Numbered from the stretch's first letter, positions 25,502 through 33,805 are shown. The stretch is DNA of 64,000 nt from Actinomycetales bacterium SN12 (GCA_002837415.1 PJCV01000001.1:62001-126000); one strand, 5' to 3'. Notes: generated from the sequence alone by a model not told the origin. Numbers and translations: made by a program.

Positions 25502-25510
25502 TGGCAGAAT
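25502..25510 (+). promoter_or_regulatory. Promoter element of rplS
   Basis: TGGCAGAAT, part of the 12-base TGGCAGAATAGA shared exactly with rpsP. A leader of about 125 nt follows before the rplS ATG; I see no strong hairpin in it. Confidence 0.5.
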
Positions 25511-25641
25511 AGATGTTTGTGCCGTGACCCGGTTCTGCCTCAGGGGAACCCGCGGACGCATCGCGCGCCGCTCGGCACACACCCGTTCTCATCCCTTTGA
25601 TTCATGCACCCGACCTGTGGCGAGTGCAGAGAGAGACGATC

Positions 25642-25989
25642 ATGCAGATCCTCGACGCCGTCGATGCGGCTTCGCTCCGTTCCGACATTCCTGTCTTCCA
25701 CCCCGGTGACACCGTCAAGGTGCACGTGAACATCACCGAGGGTGCCCGCTCGCGTATCCAGGTGTTCCAGGGCGTCGTCATCGGCCGTCAGGGCGATGGC
25801 GTGCGCGAGACCTTCACGGTCCGCAAGATCAGCTTCCAGGTGGGCGTCGAGCGCACCTTCCCGGTGCACTCGCCGGTGATCGACCACATCGAGGTCGTCA
25901 CCCGCGGTGACGTGCGTCGCGCGAAGCTGTACTACCTGCGCAACCTGCGCGGCAAGAAGGCCAAGATCAAGGAGAAGCGCGACAACTGA
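25642..25989 (+). CDS. rplS: 50S ribosomal protein L19
   Basis: L19 sits at the subunit interface of the 50S subunit. The 115-residue protein has [16 protein letters not shown], the signature [20 protein letters not shown] (about 39-58), [15 protein letters not shown] and the C-terminal [20 protein letters not shown] chose the ATG at 25642 because it starts MQILDAVD after GAGAGACGATC; the longer frame has no L19 sequence. In many genomes rplS follows trmD directly; here dedA, map and a membrane gene intervene. A terminator follows. Confidence 0.97.
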   Translation: MQILDAVDAASLRSDIPVFHPGDTVKVHVNITEGARSRIQVFQGVVIGRQGDGVRETFTVRKISFQVGVERTFPVHSPVIDHIEVVTRGDVRRAKLYYLRNLRGKKAKIKEKRDN

Positions 25990-26006
25990 CGCGCCGCATC
26001 CTTGCC

Positions 26007-26040
26007 ACAGAACCCCGGGACACTCGTCCCGGGGTTCTGT
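26007..26040 (+). terminator. rplS terminator
   Basis: Perfect 15-bp stem ACAGAACCCCGGGAC with its complement and an ACTC loop, 18 bases after the rplS stop. Confidence 0.85.
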
Positions 26041-26106
26041 CGTTCGGTCGCGGGTGTGCGACGCTTGTACTGCCGCGTGCGCGGTGAGTCGATGAAGAGG
26101 AATCAC

Positions 26107-26838
26107 ATGACATCCGATGCCCCCGCGGCAGTCCAGCCACCGCAGCGGCGTCGGGGTGCACTGGTCTTCCTGCGCGATGTGCTGGTCATCATCCTCATCG
26201 CCGCGCTGGTGTCGTTCGTGGTCAAGACCTTCGTCGTGCGCTCGTTCTACATCCCGTCGGGATCGATGGAGCGCACGCTGCTCGTCAACGACCGCATCCT
26301 CGTCGACGAGCTCACGCCGCGCTGGAGCGGATACGACCGCGGAGACGTGGTGGTGTTCAAGGACCCCGGCGGCTGGCTGCCGGCGGCTCCGCAGACACCG
26401 GCGCGACCCCCGCTCGTCGAGGCGGCCGACTGGGCGCTCACCTTCGTGGGCATCTCGACCACAGATGCCCAGGACCACCTGGTCAAGCGCGTGATCGGCA
26501 TGCCAGGAGACCACGTGGTCTGCTGCAATGCGCTGGGGCAGATCACCGTGAACGGCTCGCCGATCAACGAGCTCGGGTACCTCAACCTCCCCGAGGGCGA
26601 CACGGCCGCCTCGAACATCGAGTTCGACGTCACCGTGCCCGAGGATCGCATCTGGGTGATGGGCGACAACCGCGACCGTTCGCAGGACTCCCGTGCGCAC
26701 CAGGAGCTGCCCGGAGGCGGCTTCGTGCCCCTCGAGAACGTCGTGGGACGTGCCTTCCTCACCACCTGGCCGCTGGACCGGTTCGGGTCCGTCGACACGC
26801 ACGACGAGGTGTTCCGCGCCGTGCCCGCACCGGAATGA
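26107..26838 (+). CDS. lepB: Signal peptidase I
   Basis: LepB cleaves signal peptides of exported proteins at the outer face of the membrane. The 243-residue protein has one N-terminal membrane helix (VLVIILIAALVSFVVKTFVV, about 24-43), the catalytic Ser in PSGSMERTL (Ser near 51) and the general-base Lys in VKRVIGMPGD (near 127). The family boxes RGDVVVFKDP and WVMGDNRDRSQDSR follow. The ATG at 26107 has GAAGAGGAA upstream. Its last codons overlap the rnhB ATG (ATGA), so the two are translationally coupled, a frequent actinobacterial order. Confidence 0.96.
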   Translation: MTSDAPAAVQPPQRRRGALVFLRDVLVIILIAALVSFVVKTFVVRSFYIPSGSMERTLLVNDRILVDELTPRWSGYDRGDVVVFKDPGGWLPAAPQTPARPPLVEAADWALTFVGISTTDAQDHLVKRVIGMPGDHVVCCNALGQITVNGSPINELGYLNLPEGDTAASNIEFDVTVPEDRIWVMGDNRDRSQDSRAHQELPGGGFVPLENVVGRAFLTTWPLDRFGSVDTHDEVFRAVPAPE

Positions 26839-27494
26839 CGGTGGTCGCGCCGACGCTCACGCTCGAGCGCCGTCTGCTCAAGGAGTTCGACCTCATCATC
26901 GCCCTGGACGAGGTCGGCAGGGGAGCACTCGCGGGTCCCGTCGCCGTCGGGGCTGCGGTGATGGATGCCGCAGGCTCTCGCCGGCGCGTGCTCGACGGGC
27001 TGCGCGATTCGAAGATGATCACGGAGAAGCGCCGCCCCGAGATGGCCGAGCGCGCCCAGGCCTGGGTGCCGGTGTCCGCGGTCGGCTGGGCCAGCGCGGC
27101 GGAGATCGACGAGGTGGGCATCATGGGCGCCCTGGGCCTTGCTGCATCGCGCGCGGTGCAGGCGGTCGTCGACGCCGGGGCGAGCCTCGAGCGCACCCTC
27201 GTGATCCTCGACGGCAACCACGACTACGTCTCCCGTGTGCACCCCGTGCCGCTCACCGTGCGCACGATCATCAAGGGCGACCGCGACTGCGCCTCCGTCT
27301 CGGCGGCGTCCGTGATCGCGAAGGTCGCGCGTGACACGCACATGACCGCGCTGCACCCCGAGCATCCCGACTACCAGTGGGAGCGCAACAAGGGCTACGC
27401 GAGCCCGGAGCATCGCCAGGCGATCCGCGAACGCGGTCTGTCGCCGCTGCACCGATCGTCGTGGGCGATCGCAGACGCGCCGACGCTGTTCTGA
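26835..27494 (+). CDS. rnhB: Ribonuclease HII
   Basis: RNase HII incises DNA at embedded ribonucleotides and degrades RNA in hybrids. The 219-residue protein carries the DEDD-type residues: ALDEVGRGALAGPVAVGA (Asp and Glu near 23-24), LDGLRDSKMIT, VILDGNHD (Asp near 129) and GDRDCASVSAASVIAKV near 143-159. The start overlaps the lepB stop. The reading ends 43 bases before the DUF2469 gene, in the conserved lepB-rnhB-DUF2469-yraN order of actinobacteria. Confidence 0.96.
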   Translation: MTVVAPTLTLERRLLKEFDLIIALDEVGRGALAGPVAVGAAVMDAAGSRRRVLDGLRDSKMITEKRRPEMAERAQAWVPVSAVGWASAAEIDEVGIMGALGLAASRAVQAVVDAGASLERTLVILDGNHDYVSRVHPVPLTVRTIIKGDRDCASVSAASVIAKVARDTHMTALHPEHPDYQWERNKGYASPEHRQAIRERGLSPLHRSSWAIADAPTLF

Positions 27495-27522
27495 GGAATC
27501 CGCATCGGAGGCCGTCTGCTCA

Positions 27523-27528
27523 TAGGAT
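27523..27528 (+). promoter_or_regulatory. -10 box (TAGGAT) of the DUF2469 gene
   Basis: TAGGAT is 9 nt upstream of the ATG at 27538, with GGAGA in the gap. Confidence 0.45.
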
Positions 27529-27537
27529 GGAGACATC

Positions 27538-27864
27538 ATGGATGAGGATGCCTTCGACGACTACGACCGCGAACTCGAACTCGCGCTGTTCCGCGAGTAC
27601 CGCGACGTCGTCGGCCAGTTCCAGTACGTGGTCGAGACCGAGCGCAGGTTCTATCTCGCCAACGAGGTGAACGTCGTCCGTCGCGACACCGAGCACGACT
27701 TCTACTTCGAGATCTCGATGAGCGACGTCTGGGTGTGGGACATCTACCGCGCCGATCGCTTCGTCAAGGCCGTGCGTGTGCTCACCTTCAAGGACGTGAA
27801 CGTCGAAGAGCTGCAGCGCCGGGAATTCGAACTGCCCGAGGAGCTGTCGCTCGACGGCAAGTGA
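27538..27864 (+). CDS. DUF2469 domain-containing protein
   Basis: A 108-residue acidic protein of the actinobacterial DUF2469 family: DDYDRELELALFREYRDVV, VETERRFYLANEVNV, DFYFEISMSDVWVWDIYR and VLTFKDVNVEEL are highly conserved. The function is unknown. It is nearly always between rnhB and yraN in actinobacteria, as here. No transmembrane segment or catalytic motif is visible. Confidence 0.92.
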   Translation: MDEDAFDDYDRELELALFREYRDVVGQFQYVVETERRFYLANEVNVVRRDTEHDFYFEISMSDVWVWDIYRADRFVKAVRVLTFKDVNVEELQRREFELPEELSLDGK

Positions 27865-27898
27865 CGATCGTCCCCAAACCGGGGATGTCGGCGAGTTC

Positions 27899-27915
27899 TT
27901 CACAATCGCTGTGAA
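27899..27915. promoter_or_regulatory. Inverted repeat upstream of yraN (TTCACA-N5-TGTGAA)
   Basis: Perfect 6+5+6 inverted repeat in the 92-bp gap between DUF2469 and yraN. It may be a regulator site; not tested. Confidence 0.4.
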
Positions 27916-27920
27916 CGCCG

Positions 27921-27938
27921 AGCACCGAGGTCGGTGCT
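27921..27938. promoter_or_regulatory. 18-bp palindrome upstream of yraN
   Basis: AGCACCGA GG TCGGTGCT is a perfect palindrome ending 6 bases before the CAGGCT -10 box, where the -35 region should be. It is a candidate operator for yraN-comM-dprA. Confidence 0.45.
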
Positions 27939-27944
27939 GCCGCG

Positions 27945-27950
27945 CAGGCT
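27945..27950 (+). promoter_or_regulatory. -10 box (CAGGCT) of yraN-comM-dprA
   Basis: CAGGCT ends 6 nt before the yraN ATG: leaderless spacing. Confidence 0.45.
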
Positions 27951-27956
27951 GTCGTC

Positions 27957-28319
27957 ATGGCAGCGAAAGACGACTTCGGGCGAGCGGGCGAGGAGCGGGC
28001 GGCGCAGCATCTGAGCGCCTGCGGCTACGAGATTCTCGAGCGCAACTGGCGGTGTGCGCAGGGCGAGATCGACATCATCGCCGTCCGAGACGGTCTGCTC
28101 TGCCTGATCGAGGTGAAGACCCGGCGCTCGGAGCGCTTCGGGCATCCGTTCGAGGCCGTCGACGAACGCAAGCATCAGCGCCTCTGGCGCCTGGCTTTCG
28201 CCTGGGCGCGATCCCACCCCGAGCTGTCCAGGGGGCGGCGCATCAGGATCGAGATCATCGGCCTGACCGGTCCGGATGCCCGTGAGGCACGACTCGAGCA
28301 TCTCGAGGATCTGCGGTGA
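27957..28319 (+). CDS. YraN family (UPF0102) nuclease-like protein
   Basis: A 120-residue protein with the UPF0102 restriction-endonuclease-like fold: GRAGEERAAQHLSACGYEIL, NWRCAQGEIDIIAVRDGLLCLIEVKTRRS with the PD-(D/E)xK-like residues E-I-D and E-V-K (about 42-63), then an Arg-rich C-terminal half. The biochemical role is unproven. The stop overlaps the comM GTG by 4 bases, so the two are coupled. The position next to comM and dprA links it to DNA uptake or processing. Confidence 0.94.
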   Translation: MAAKDDFGRAGEERAAQHLSACGYEILERNWRCAQGEIDIIAVRDGLLCLIEVKTRRSERFGHPFEAVDERKHQRLWRLAFAWARSHPELSRGRRIRIEIIGLTGPDAREARLEHLEDLR

Positions 28320-29845
28320 GCACCGCGCGCACGTGGGCGGTCGCTCTGACCGGAGTGGATGGCCACATGGTCGAAGTGGAAGCCGACCTCAGCAACCAGA
28401 CCCCGGGCTTCCAGATCATCGGTCTGCCCGACAAGGCTCTGGGAGAGGCCGCGCAGCGGGTGCGCAACGCGTGCGTGAACGCGGGACTCGACTTCCCGCG
28501 CCGTCGGCTCACCGTGAACCTGTCGCCCGCGAACCTGCCGAAGGCGGGGAGCGGCTTCGATCTGAGCGTCGCGGTGGCGACGCTGGCGACCGGGGGAGCG
28601 CTGCGACGGGATTCGGTGCGCTCCACGGTGCACATCGGCGAGCTGGGCCTCGACGGCAGGCTGCGACCTGTTCCGGGCGTGCTGCCGGCTGTCTACGCTG
28701 CCGCGCGTGCTGGTTTCACTCGAGTGATCGTGCCGCACGCCAACGCCACCGAGGCCCGGCTCGTGCCTGGCGTCGAGGTGCACGCTGCGGTGTCGCTCGC
28801 CGAGGTCGCGGTTGCGCACGGCGCCGACATCGAGGTCGATGATGCCGAGCCAGTCCGGCTGCCCGCCCGTGCTGATCGCGCAGATGAGAGTCTGGACCTC
28901 GCCGATGTGATCGGGCAGGACGAGGCGGTCGACGCGCTGATCACCGCTGCAGCCGGCGGGCACCACATGATGCTCAGCGGTCCTCCCGGTGCGGGCAAGA
29001 CCATGCTGGCGCGACGCCTGCCGGGGATCCTCCCGTCGCTGACCGAGCCCGAAGCACTCGAGGTCGCGGCGATCCGATCGCTCACGGGCGAGGCGGTCGC
29101 CCGGCTCGACGCACTGCCCCCGTTCGAGGCTCCTCACCACACGGCGTCGGCTGCCGCTCTGGTCGGCGGCGGCTCACGCGTGCCCCGGCCCGGCGCCATC
29201 GTGCGCGCGCACCGTGGCGTGCTCTTCCTCGACGAGACGCCGGAGTTCCAGCGGGCGGCGCTCGACGCGCTGCGCCAGCCGCTGGAGTCCGGACGCATCG
29301 AGATAGTGCGGGCAGGCTTCGTGGCCAGCTTCCCCGCGCAGTTCCAGCTGATCCTCGCCATGAATCCCTGCCCCTGCGGCAACTACGGCGTCCGGGGAGC
29401 CGAGTGCACCTGCCCGCCGACGGCCATTCGACGCTACGCGGGGCGGCTGTCCGGGCCACTGCGCGATCGCGTCGACATCGACCTGCAGGTGATGCGCGTC
29501 GCGGCATCCCGTGCGACGTCAGGCGAGCGATCCGGGATGTCGACCGACGAGGCGCGCGCTCGAGTCGCTTGCGCTCGGGCGGCGGCAGCAGAGCGATGGC
29601 GTGCCAGCCCCTGGCGCGTGAATGGCCAGGTGCCGGGGGAGCGGCTCCGTCAGGGCGCGCTGCGCCTTCCACCCGCGGTGCGGGCGCCCCTGGATCGCGC
29701 GCTGGAGCGAGGGGCGGTCACGCTGCGCGCGTACGACCGGGTGCTGCGGATCGCGTGGACCCTCAGCGACCTCGCCGGCCTCTCCTCGCCCGGAGCTGAT
29801 CAGCTCGGGCACGCGCTGTTCCTCAAGAAAGGGCTCCTGGCATGA
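28316..29845 (+). CDS. comM: ComM/YifB family Mg-chelatase-like AAA+ ATPase
   Basis: A 509-residue AAA+ ATPase. The N-terminal Lon-protease-like domain covers about 1-180 (GLPDKALGEAAQRVRNA, RLTVNLSPANLPKAGSGFDL). Walker A GPPGAGKTMLARRLPGILP is near 222-240, Walker B RGVLFLDETPEF near 301, and a cysteine cluster AMNPCPCGNYG...CTCPP near 345-363. The family hexamer ComM drives branch migration during natural transformation in Vibrio. Translation is coupled to yraN and to dprA (ATGA overlap). It is not a true magnesium chelatase despite frequent annotation. Confidence 0.95.
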   Translation: MSTARTWAVALTGVDGHMVEVEADLSNQTPGFQIIGLPDKALGEAAQRVRNACVNAGLDFPRRRLTVNLSPANLPKAGSGFDLSVAVATLATGGALRRDSVRSTVHIGELGLDGRLRPVPGVLPAVYAAARAGFTRVIVPHANATEARLVPGVEVHAAVSLAEVAVAHGADIEVDDAEPVRLPARADRADESLDLADVIGQDEAVDALITAAAGGHHMMLSGPPGAGKTMLARRLPGILPSLTEPEALEVAAIRSLTGEAVARLDALPPFEAPHHTASAAALVGGGSRVPRPGAIVRAHRGVLFLDETPEFQRAALDALRQPLESGRIEIVRAGFVASFPAQFQLILAMNPCPCGNYGVRGAECTCPPTAIRRYAGRLSGPLRDRVDIDLQVMRVAASRATSGERSGMSTDEARARVACARAAAAERWRASPWRVNGQVPGERLRQGALRLPPAVRAPLDRALERGAVTLRAYDRVLRIAWTLSDLAGLSSPGADQLGHALFLKKGLLA

Positions 29846-31017
29846 TCGGCACCGGACTCGAACTGATCGATGACCCAGAGGTGCGCTCGGGCGCTCGCCT
29901 GCTGCGGCCCGATGCCGACCCGGGGGAGGTCGCTGCGCGGGTCGCGTGGTCGGTGCTCATCGAGCCGGGAGACGGGGTAGCCGGTGCTCTGCTTGAGAGC
30001 CTCGGGGCCGTGGAGGCACTGCGCGCCACGTTCGGGGAGACGAGCCTCATGCCGCCCGGAGTCATAGCGGCACGGCCTCTCGCGGACGCGCTGGCGCGAT
30101 GGCGGCCACGCGCGAGCGCTCGCGCCGTGCGGGATGCCCTCGTCTCGGCGCAGAGCGTGGGAGCGCGCCTGCTGCTTCCCGGCGACGAGCTCTGGCCGGA
30201 GGGCCTCGGCGACCTCGAGGTGCATCAGCCCGTGCTGCTGTGGGCGCGGGGCGATGCGGGCGTGCTGGGCGCCGAGACCGCGGCGGCAATCGTCGGCGCG
30301 AGGGCCGCCACGGGGTACGGCGAGAACGTCGCCGCGGAACTGGCCGGAGACCTCGCCGCCGGTGGGACCCTGGTCGTCTCCGGGGGCGCCTACGGGATCG
30401 ACGGGGCGGCGCACCGCGCGGCGCTGGGCGTCGGCGGGGCGACGGCCGCGTTCCTCGCCGGCGGCGTCGACCGCGCCTACCCGATCGGGCATCAGCAGCT
30501 GTTCGACAGGATCAGGCAGTCCGGCGTGGTGCTCAGCGAGGTGCCCTGCGGGTCGGCGCCGACGAAGTGGCGCTTCCTCGCCCGCAACAGGCTCATCGCG
30601 GCCTCGACCCTCGCGACGGTGGTCGTCGAGGCGGGCTGGCGCAGCGGAACGCTCAACACCGCGGGGCACGCATCGTCGCTGGCACGTCCGATCGGCGCGG
30701 TCCCGGGGCCGATCACCTCTGCAGCGTCGGCGGGATGCCATCGGCTGCTGCGGGAGTACGACGCCGTGTGCGTCACGAGCGCGCAGGAGGTCAGGGAGCT
30801 GTGGGGAGAGACGGATGCCGCAGCTGCTGCACCCGCTGCGCCGCATCATGACCGCACGCGGCTGTTCGATGCGATGAGCACGCGCACCGCACGGGAGACG
30901 GCGGACATCGCACGCCGCAGTGGCCTCTCCATCGAGCGGGTGCGCTCGCTCCTCGGCATGGTCGGCCTGGAGGGCGGAGTCGTTCAGCGCGACGGCGGGT
31001 GGATCCGCACCGAGTGA
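29842..31017 (+). CDS. dprA: DNA-processing protein DprA
   Basis: DprA binds incoming single-stranded DNA and loads RecA. The 391-residue protein has the Rossmann-like domain with AAIVGARAATGYGENVAAEL (about 151-170), VSGGAYGIDGAAHRAAL near 178-194 and FLAGGVDRAYPIGHQQLFD, plus PGPITSAASAGCHRLL. A C-terminal winged-helix-like segment TADIARRSGLSIERVRSLLG is near 353-372. Its ATG overlaps the comM stop. It may also serve general recombination where transformation is absent. Confidence 0.95.
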   Translation: MIGTGLELIDDPEVRSGARLLRPDADPGEVAARVAWSVLIEPGDGVAGALLESLGAVEALRATFGETSLMPPGVIAARPLADALARWRPRASARAVRDALVSAQSVGARLLLPGDELWPEGLGDLEVHQPVLLWARGDAGVLGAETAAAIVGARAATGYGENVAAELAGDLAAGGTLVVSGGAYGIDGAAHRAALGVGGATAAFLAGGVDRAYPIGHQQLFDRIRQSGVVLSEVPCGSAPTKWRFLARNRLIAASTLATVVVEAGWRSGTLNTAGHASSLARPIGAVPGPITSAASAGCHRLLREYDAVCVTSAQEVRELWGETDAAAAAPAAPHHDRTRLFDAMSTRTARETADIARRSGLSIERVRSLLGMVGLEGGVVQRDGGWIRTE

Positions 31018-31107
31018 CGACCCGCCGGCGCGGCACCGCACGAACGGCAGTGGCGGCACTCCGGCGCGGCAGTCGGCGACGCAGCGAGGGAGCGGCATGC
31101 TGGAGAG

Positions 31108-32010
31108 GTGAGGTATCCGGAAGCGGTGACATCCTTCACGTCGTATCTCGATCGAGTGCGACGGCTGTCACCTGCCACCGTGCGGGCCTACCGGTCCGAT
31201 CTCGCCGACCTGGGCGCAGTGGTCGAAGATGCCGACCTCCGCGAGATCGACCTCGAGATGCTGCGCGAGTGGCTGTGGCGGGCCACGCAGCGTGGAGATG
31301 CGCGATCGACCCTCGCACGACGCGCCGCCACTGCTCGGTCGTTCTTCGGGTGGGCGCACGAGAGCGACCTCATCGCCGTCGATCCCAGTCTCCGCCTCGT
31401 CACGCCGAAACGCGCGAAGACCCTTCCCGTCGTCGCCTCCAAGGAGGGCATGCGCGACCTGCTCGACCAGCATCGTGCGGCAGCGGCCGAGGGCGACCCC
31501 ATCACTCTTCGCGACCACGCGATGCTCGAGGCGCTGTACGGCAGCGGCATGCGCGTCTCGGAGCTGTGCGGCATCGACATCGACGACGTGGACATGCACC
31601 GTCGCACCGTGCGCGTGCTGGGCAAGGGCGCCAAGGAGCGAGTGGTTCCGTTCGGGGCACCCGCAGCCGAGGCCATCGGCGCCTATCTCAGCCGGGGGCG
31701 CCCGGCGCTGATCACCCGCGCCGAGAAGACGACGCCTGCGCTGTTCCTCGGTGCGCGCGGCTCGCGTATCGGCTCGCGCACCGTCTACGCGCTCGTCGCC
31801 CGCGTGCTCGGCCCCATCGTCGGAGCCGATCACGTCGGCCCGCACGCGCTCAGGCACTCCGCCGCCACCCACCTGCTCGATGGCGGAGCAGACCTGCGCG
31901 CCGTGCAGGAGATCCTCGGGCACGCCAGCCTCGGAACGACGCAGATCTACACGCACGTGTCGGCCGAGCGGCTGCTCGCCGGGTACCGCCTCGCCCATCC
32001 GCGCGCATGA
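31108..32010 (+). CDS. xerC: Tyrosine recombinase XerC
   Basis: XerC, with XerD, resolves chromosome dimers at dif. The 300-residue protein has an N-terminal SAM-like DNA-binding domain (FTSYLDRVRRLSPATVRAYRSD) and the catalytic residues R (GSGMRVSELCGI, near 148), H-x-x-R (HALRHSAATHLLDGG, near 248), H (GHASLGTTQ) and nucleophile Y (IYTHVS, near 282). The GTG start gives a normal length; GGAGAG is directly upstream. The position after dprA is common in actinobacteria. XerD is not in this window, so the XerC versus XerD assignment is from context. Confidence 0.93.
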   Translation: MRYPEAVTSFTSYLDRVRRLSPATVRAYRSDLADLGAVVEDADLREIDLEMLREWLWRATQRGDARSTLARRAATARSFFGWAHESDLIAVDPSLRLVTPKRAKTLPVVASKEGMRDLLDQHRAAAAEGDPITLRDHAMLEALYGSGMRVSELCGIDIDDVDMHRRTVRVLGKGAKERVVPFGAPAAEAIGAYLSRGRPALITRAEKTTPALFLGARGSRIGSRTVYALVARVLGPIVGADHVGPHALRHSAATHLLDGGADLRAVQEILGHASLGTTQIYTHVSAERLLAGYRLAHPRA

Positions 32011-32034
32011 CCCGCCGGAAGCCTGTCGCCGCGG

Positions 32035-32529
32035 TCATCCCTCGCAGCAGGGGAGCAGGATCGCCCGGGGCACCTCGCCGAACAGCGGCAGCGGATTGAT
32101 GTAGCGGCCGTCGAGTCGCACGCCCACATGCAGCGCGCCGCGCGTCGTGTGCCCGCCGGTGGCCACCGTGCCGATCAGGTCTCCGGTGGCGACCACATCT
32201 CCTGGCGACAGGGTCGGCGACACGGGTTCCCATGTGCTCACGCGACCGCCGCCGTGGTCGATCGTGATCAGCGGACGGTCGACCACGGTGCCCGAGAACG
32301 CCACTACGCCGGCGGCGGGCGCCATGACGTCCGCGCCCGCAGCGGCGGCGACATCCATCCCCCGATGACCTGCGCCGTATTCGTGCACGGGAGCGCGGAA
32401 GGGCTCCACCACCGACCGCGCACCGTCAACCGGCCACACCCAGGCACCTTCGACGTCGGCCGGCCCGCTCGCGACGCTGCCGCCGGAGAGGGCGAGCGAG
32501 AGGACGAGGGCGATGAAGCGGGCGGCCAT
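32035..32529 (-). CDS. M23-family peptidase-like protein, catalytic histidine replaced
   Basis: A 164-residue exported protein: signal peptide at 1-20 (AARFIALVLSLALSGGSVAS) and a LytM/M23 fold with GAWVWPVDGARSVVEPF, HRGMDVAAAAGADVMAPAAG and GALHVGVRLDGRYINPLPL. The Zn ligands H and D of HRGMD and the second H of the HxH motif (LH in GALHVG) are present, but the first H of HxH is Ala. Active M23 enzymes use that residue in catalysis, so this protein may bind rather than cut peptidoglycan. I recall related actinobacterial proteins beside rpsB with the same GALHxG pattern. ATG 32529 is used; an ATG six codons upstream is possible. It diverges from rpsB. Confidence 0.88.
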   Translation of the reverse strand: MAARFIALVLSLALSGGSVASGPADVEGAWVWPVDGARSVVEPFRAPVHEYGAGHRGMDVAAAAGADVMAPAAGVVAFSGTVVDRPLITIDHGGGRVSTWEPVSPTLSPGDVVATGDLIGTVATGGHTTRGALHVGVRLDGRYINPLPLFGEVPRAILLPCCEG

Positions 32530-32640
32530 CGTCTCACCCTGGTCCATCTCGCCTCATCTCCAGGCGCGGGATGCCGATGATCGGGGATAAGCGGCCGATC
32601 GACCCGCCTGTGCAGGGCGTTCCCGCTGAGCCCGATCCTG

Positions 32641-32646
32641 TACACT
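32641..32646 (+). promoter_or_regulatory. -10 box (TACACT) of rpsB
   Basis: TACACT about 180 nt upstream of the rpsB ATG. No strong -35. The resulting leader begins with the hairpin at 32654-32671. Confidence 0.5.
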
Positions 32647-32653
32647 GGGGGAG

Positions 32654-32671
32654 CACCTCGAAATCGAGGTG
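32654..32671 (+). promoter_or_regulatory. Hairpin at the start of the rpsB leader
   Basis: CACCTCGA-AA-TCGAGGTG forms an 8-bp self-complementary stem (realistically a 4-base loop) just after the predicted transcript start. A long leader before an S2 gene is typical of S2 autoregulation; a true S2-binding motif is not proven here. Confidence 0.4.
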
Positions 32672-32827
32672 ACTACGCGTGCCCACAGCGACTCAGGTCG
32701 TGGCATCCACTCCCACAGGTCCCGCTTCTCCGAGCGGGCGGGTGTGCGCCGGGCACCAGGATTGCCGGTCGATCGATCGGCGAGATCAACCTCAACGACG
32801 CGACAGCGTCAGAACAAGGAGACGACC

Positions 32828-33763
32828 ATGGCTGTGGTCACCATCCGCCAGCTGCTCGACAGCGGCGTGCACTTCGGACACCAGACCCGCCGGTGGAACC
32901 CGAAGGTGAAGCGCTTCATCCTGACCGAGCGCTCGGGCATCCACATCATCGACCTGCAGCAGTCGCTGGCATACATCGACCAGGCGTACGACTTCGTCAA
33001 GGAGACCGTCGCACGCGGCGGCACCATCCTCTTCGTCGGCACCAAGAAGCAGGCGCAGGAAGTCCTCGCCGAGCAGGCCGACCGCGTGGGCCAGCCCTAC
33101 GTCAACCAGCGCTGGCTGGGTGGCCTCCTCACCAACTTCTCCACCATCGCGAAGCGTCTCGCTCGCATGAAGGAGCTCGAGGAGCTCGACTACGAGAACC
33201 CCGCCGCCTCGGGCTTCACCAAGAAGGAGCTCCTGCTCAAGAAGCGCGAGCTCGACAAGCTGCACAAGTCGCTCGGCGGAATCCGCAACCTGTCGAAGAC
33301 CCCTTCGGCTCTGTGGGTCGTCGACGCCAAGCGCGAGCACCTCGCCATCGACGAGGCCAAGAAGCTCGGCATCCCCGTGATCGGCATCCTCGACACGAAC
33401 GCCGACCCGGACGACTTCCAGTACCCGATCCCCGGCAACGACGACGCGATCCGCTCCGTCTCGCTGCTGACGCGCATCGTCGCCGACGCCGCAGCCGAGG
33501 GCCTGCAGCAGAAGCACAACCCCGACGCCGGCGACGCTGAGCCGCTCGCCGAGTGGGAGCGCGAGCTGCTCGAGGGCGGCGAGGCTCCTGCCGCTGAGGC
33601 CGCTGAGGCTCCCGCTGCTGAGGCTCCTGCCGCCGACGAGGCCGCTGCTGAGGCTCCTGCCGACGAGGCCACCGCTGAGGCTCCCGCCGCCGAGGCTGCT
33701 GAGGCTCCTGCCGCCGACGAGGCAGCCGCTGAGGCTCCCGCCGCCGAGGCAGACGCCAAGTAA
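32828..33763 (+). CDS. rpsB: 30S ribosomal protein S2
   Basis: S2 joins the 30S subunit late and is needed for S1 binding. The 311-residue protein begins [20 protein letters not shown] and carries [20 protein letters not shown] and [20 protein letters not shown]. It is about 60 residues longer than typical because of a repetitive acidic Ala/Glu/Pro tail from about residue 252, built of near-identical DNA repeats. The ATG at 32828 follows an AAGGAGACG ribosome-binding site. It is followed by tsf 42 bases later, the near-universal pair. Confidence 0.97.
   Translation: MAVVTIRQLLDSGVHFGHQTRRWNPKVKRFILTERSGIHIIDLQQSLAYIDQAYDFVKETVARGGTILFVGTKKQAQEVLAEQADRVGQPYVNQRWLGGLLTNFSTIAKRLARMKELEELDYENPAASGFTKKELLLKKRELDKLHKSLGGIRNLSKTPSALWVVDAKREHLAIDEAKKLGIPVIGILDTNADPDDFQYPIPGNDDAIRSVSLLTRIVADAAAEGLQQKHNPDAGDAEPLAEWERELLEGGEAPAAEAAEAPAAEAPAADEAAAEAPADEATAEAPAAEAAEAPAADEAAAEAPAAEADAK
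33581..33760 (+). repeat. Repetitive DNA coding the S2 acidic tail
   Basis: A run of imperfect repeats of the type GAGGCTCCTGCCGCTGAGGC and GCCGACGAGGC encodes the A/E/P/D-rich tail of S2. The copies are alike enough that slippage or recombination could alter its length without breaking the frame. Confidence 0.8.
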
Positions 33764-33805
33764 GTCACCCCACACGTTCAGATTCGAAGCAAGGAGCCAC
33801 CACAC

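Noticed and set aside
28316..29845. Magnesium chelatase subunit in chlorophyll-type biosynthesis
   Set aside because: Shares the AAA+ fold only; the Lon-like N-terminus, cysteine cluster and place beside dprA identify ComM/YifB.
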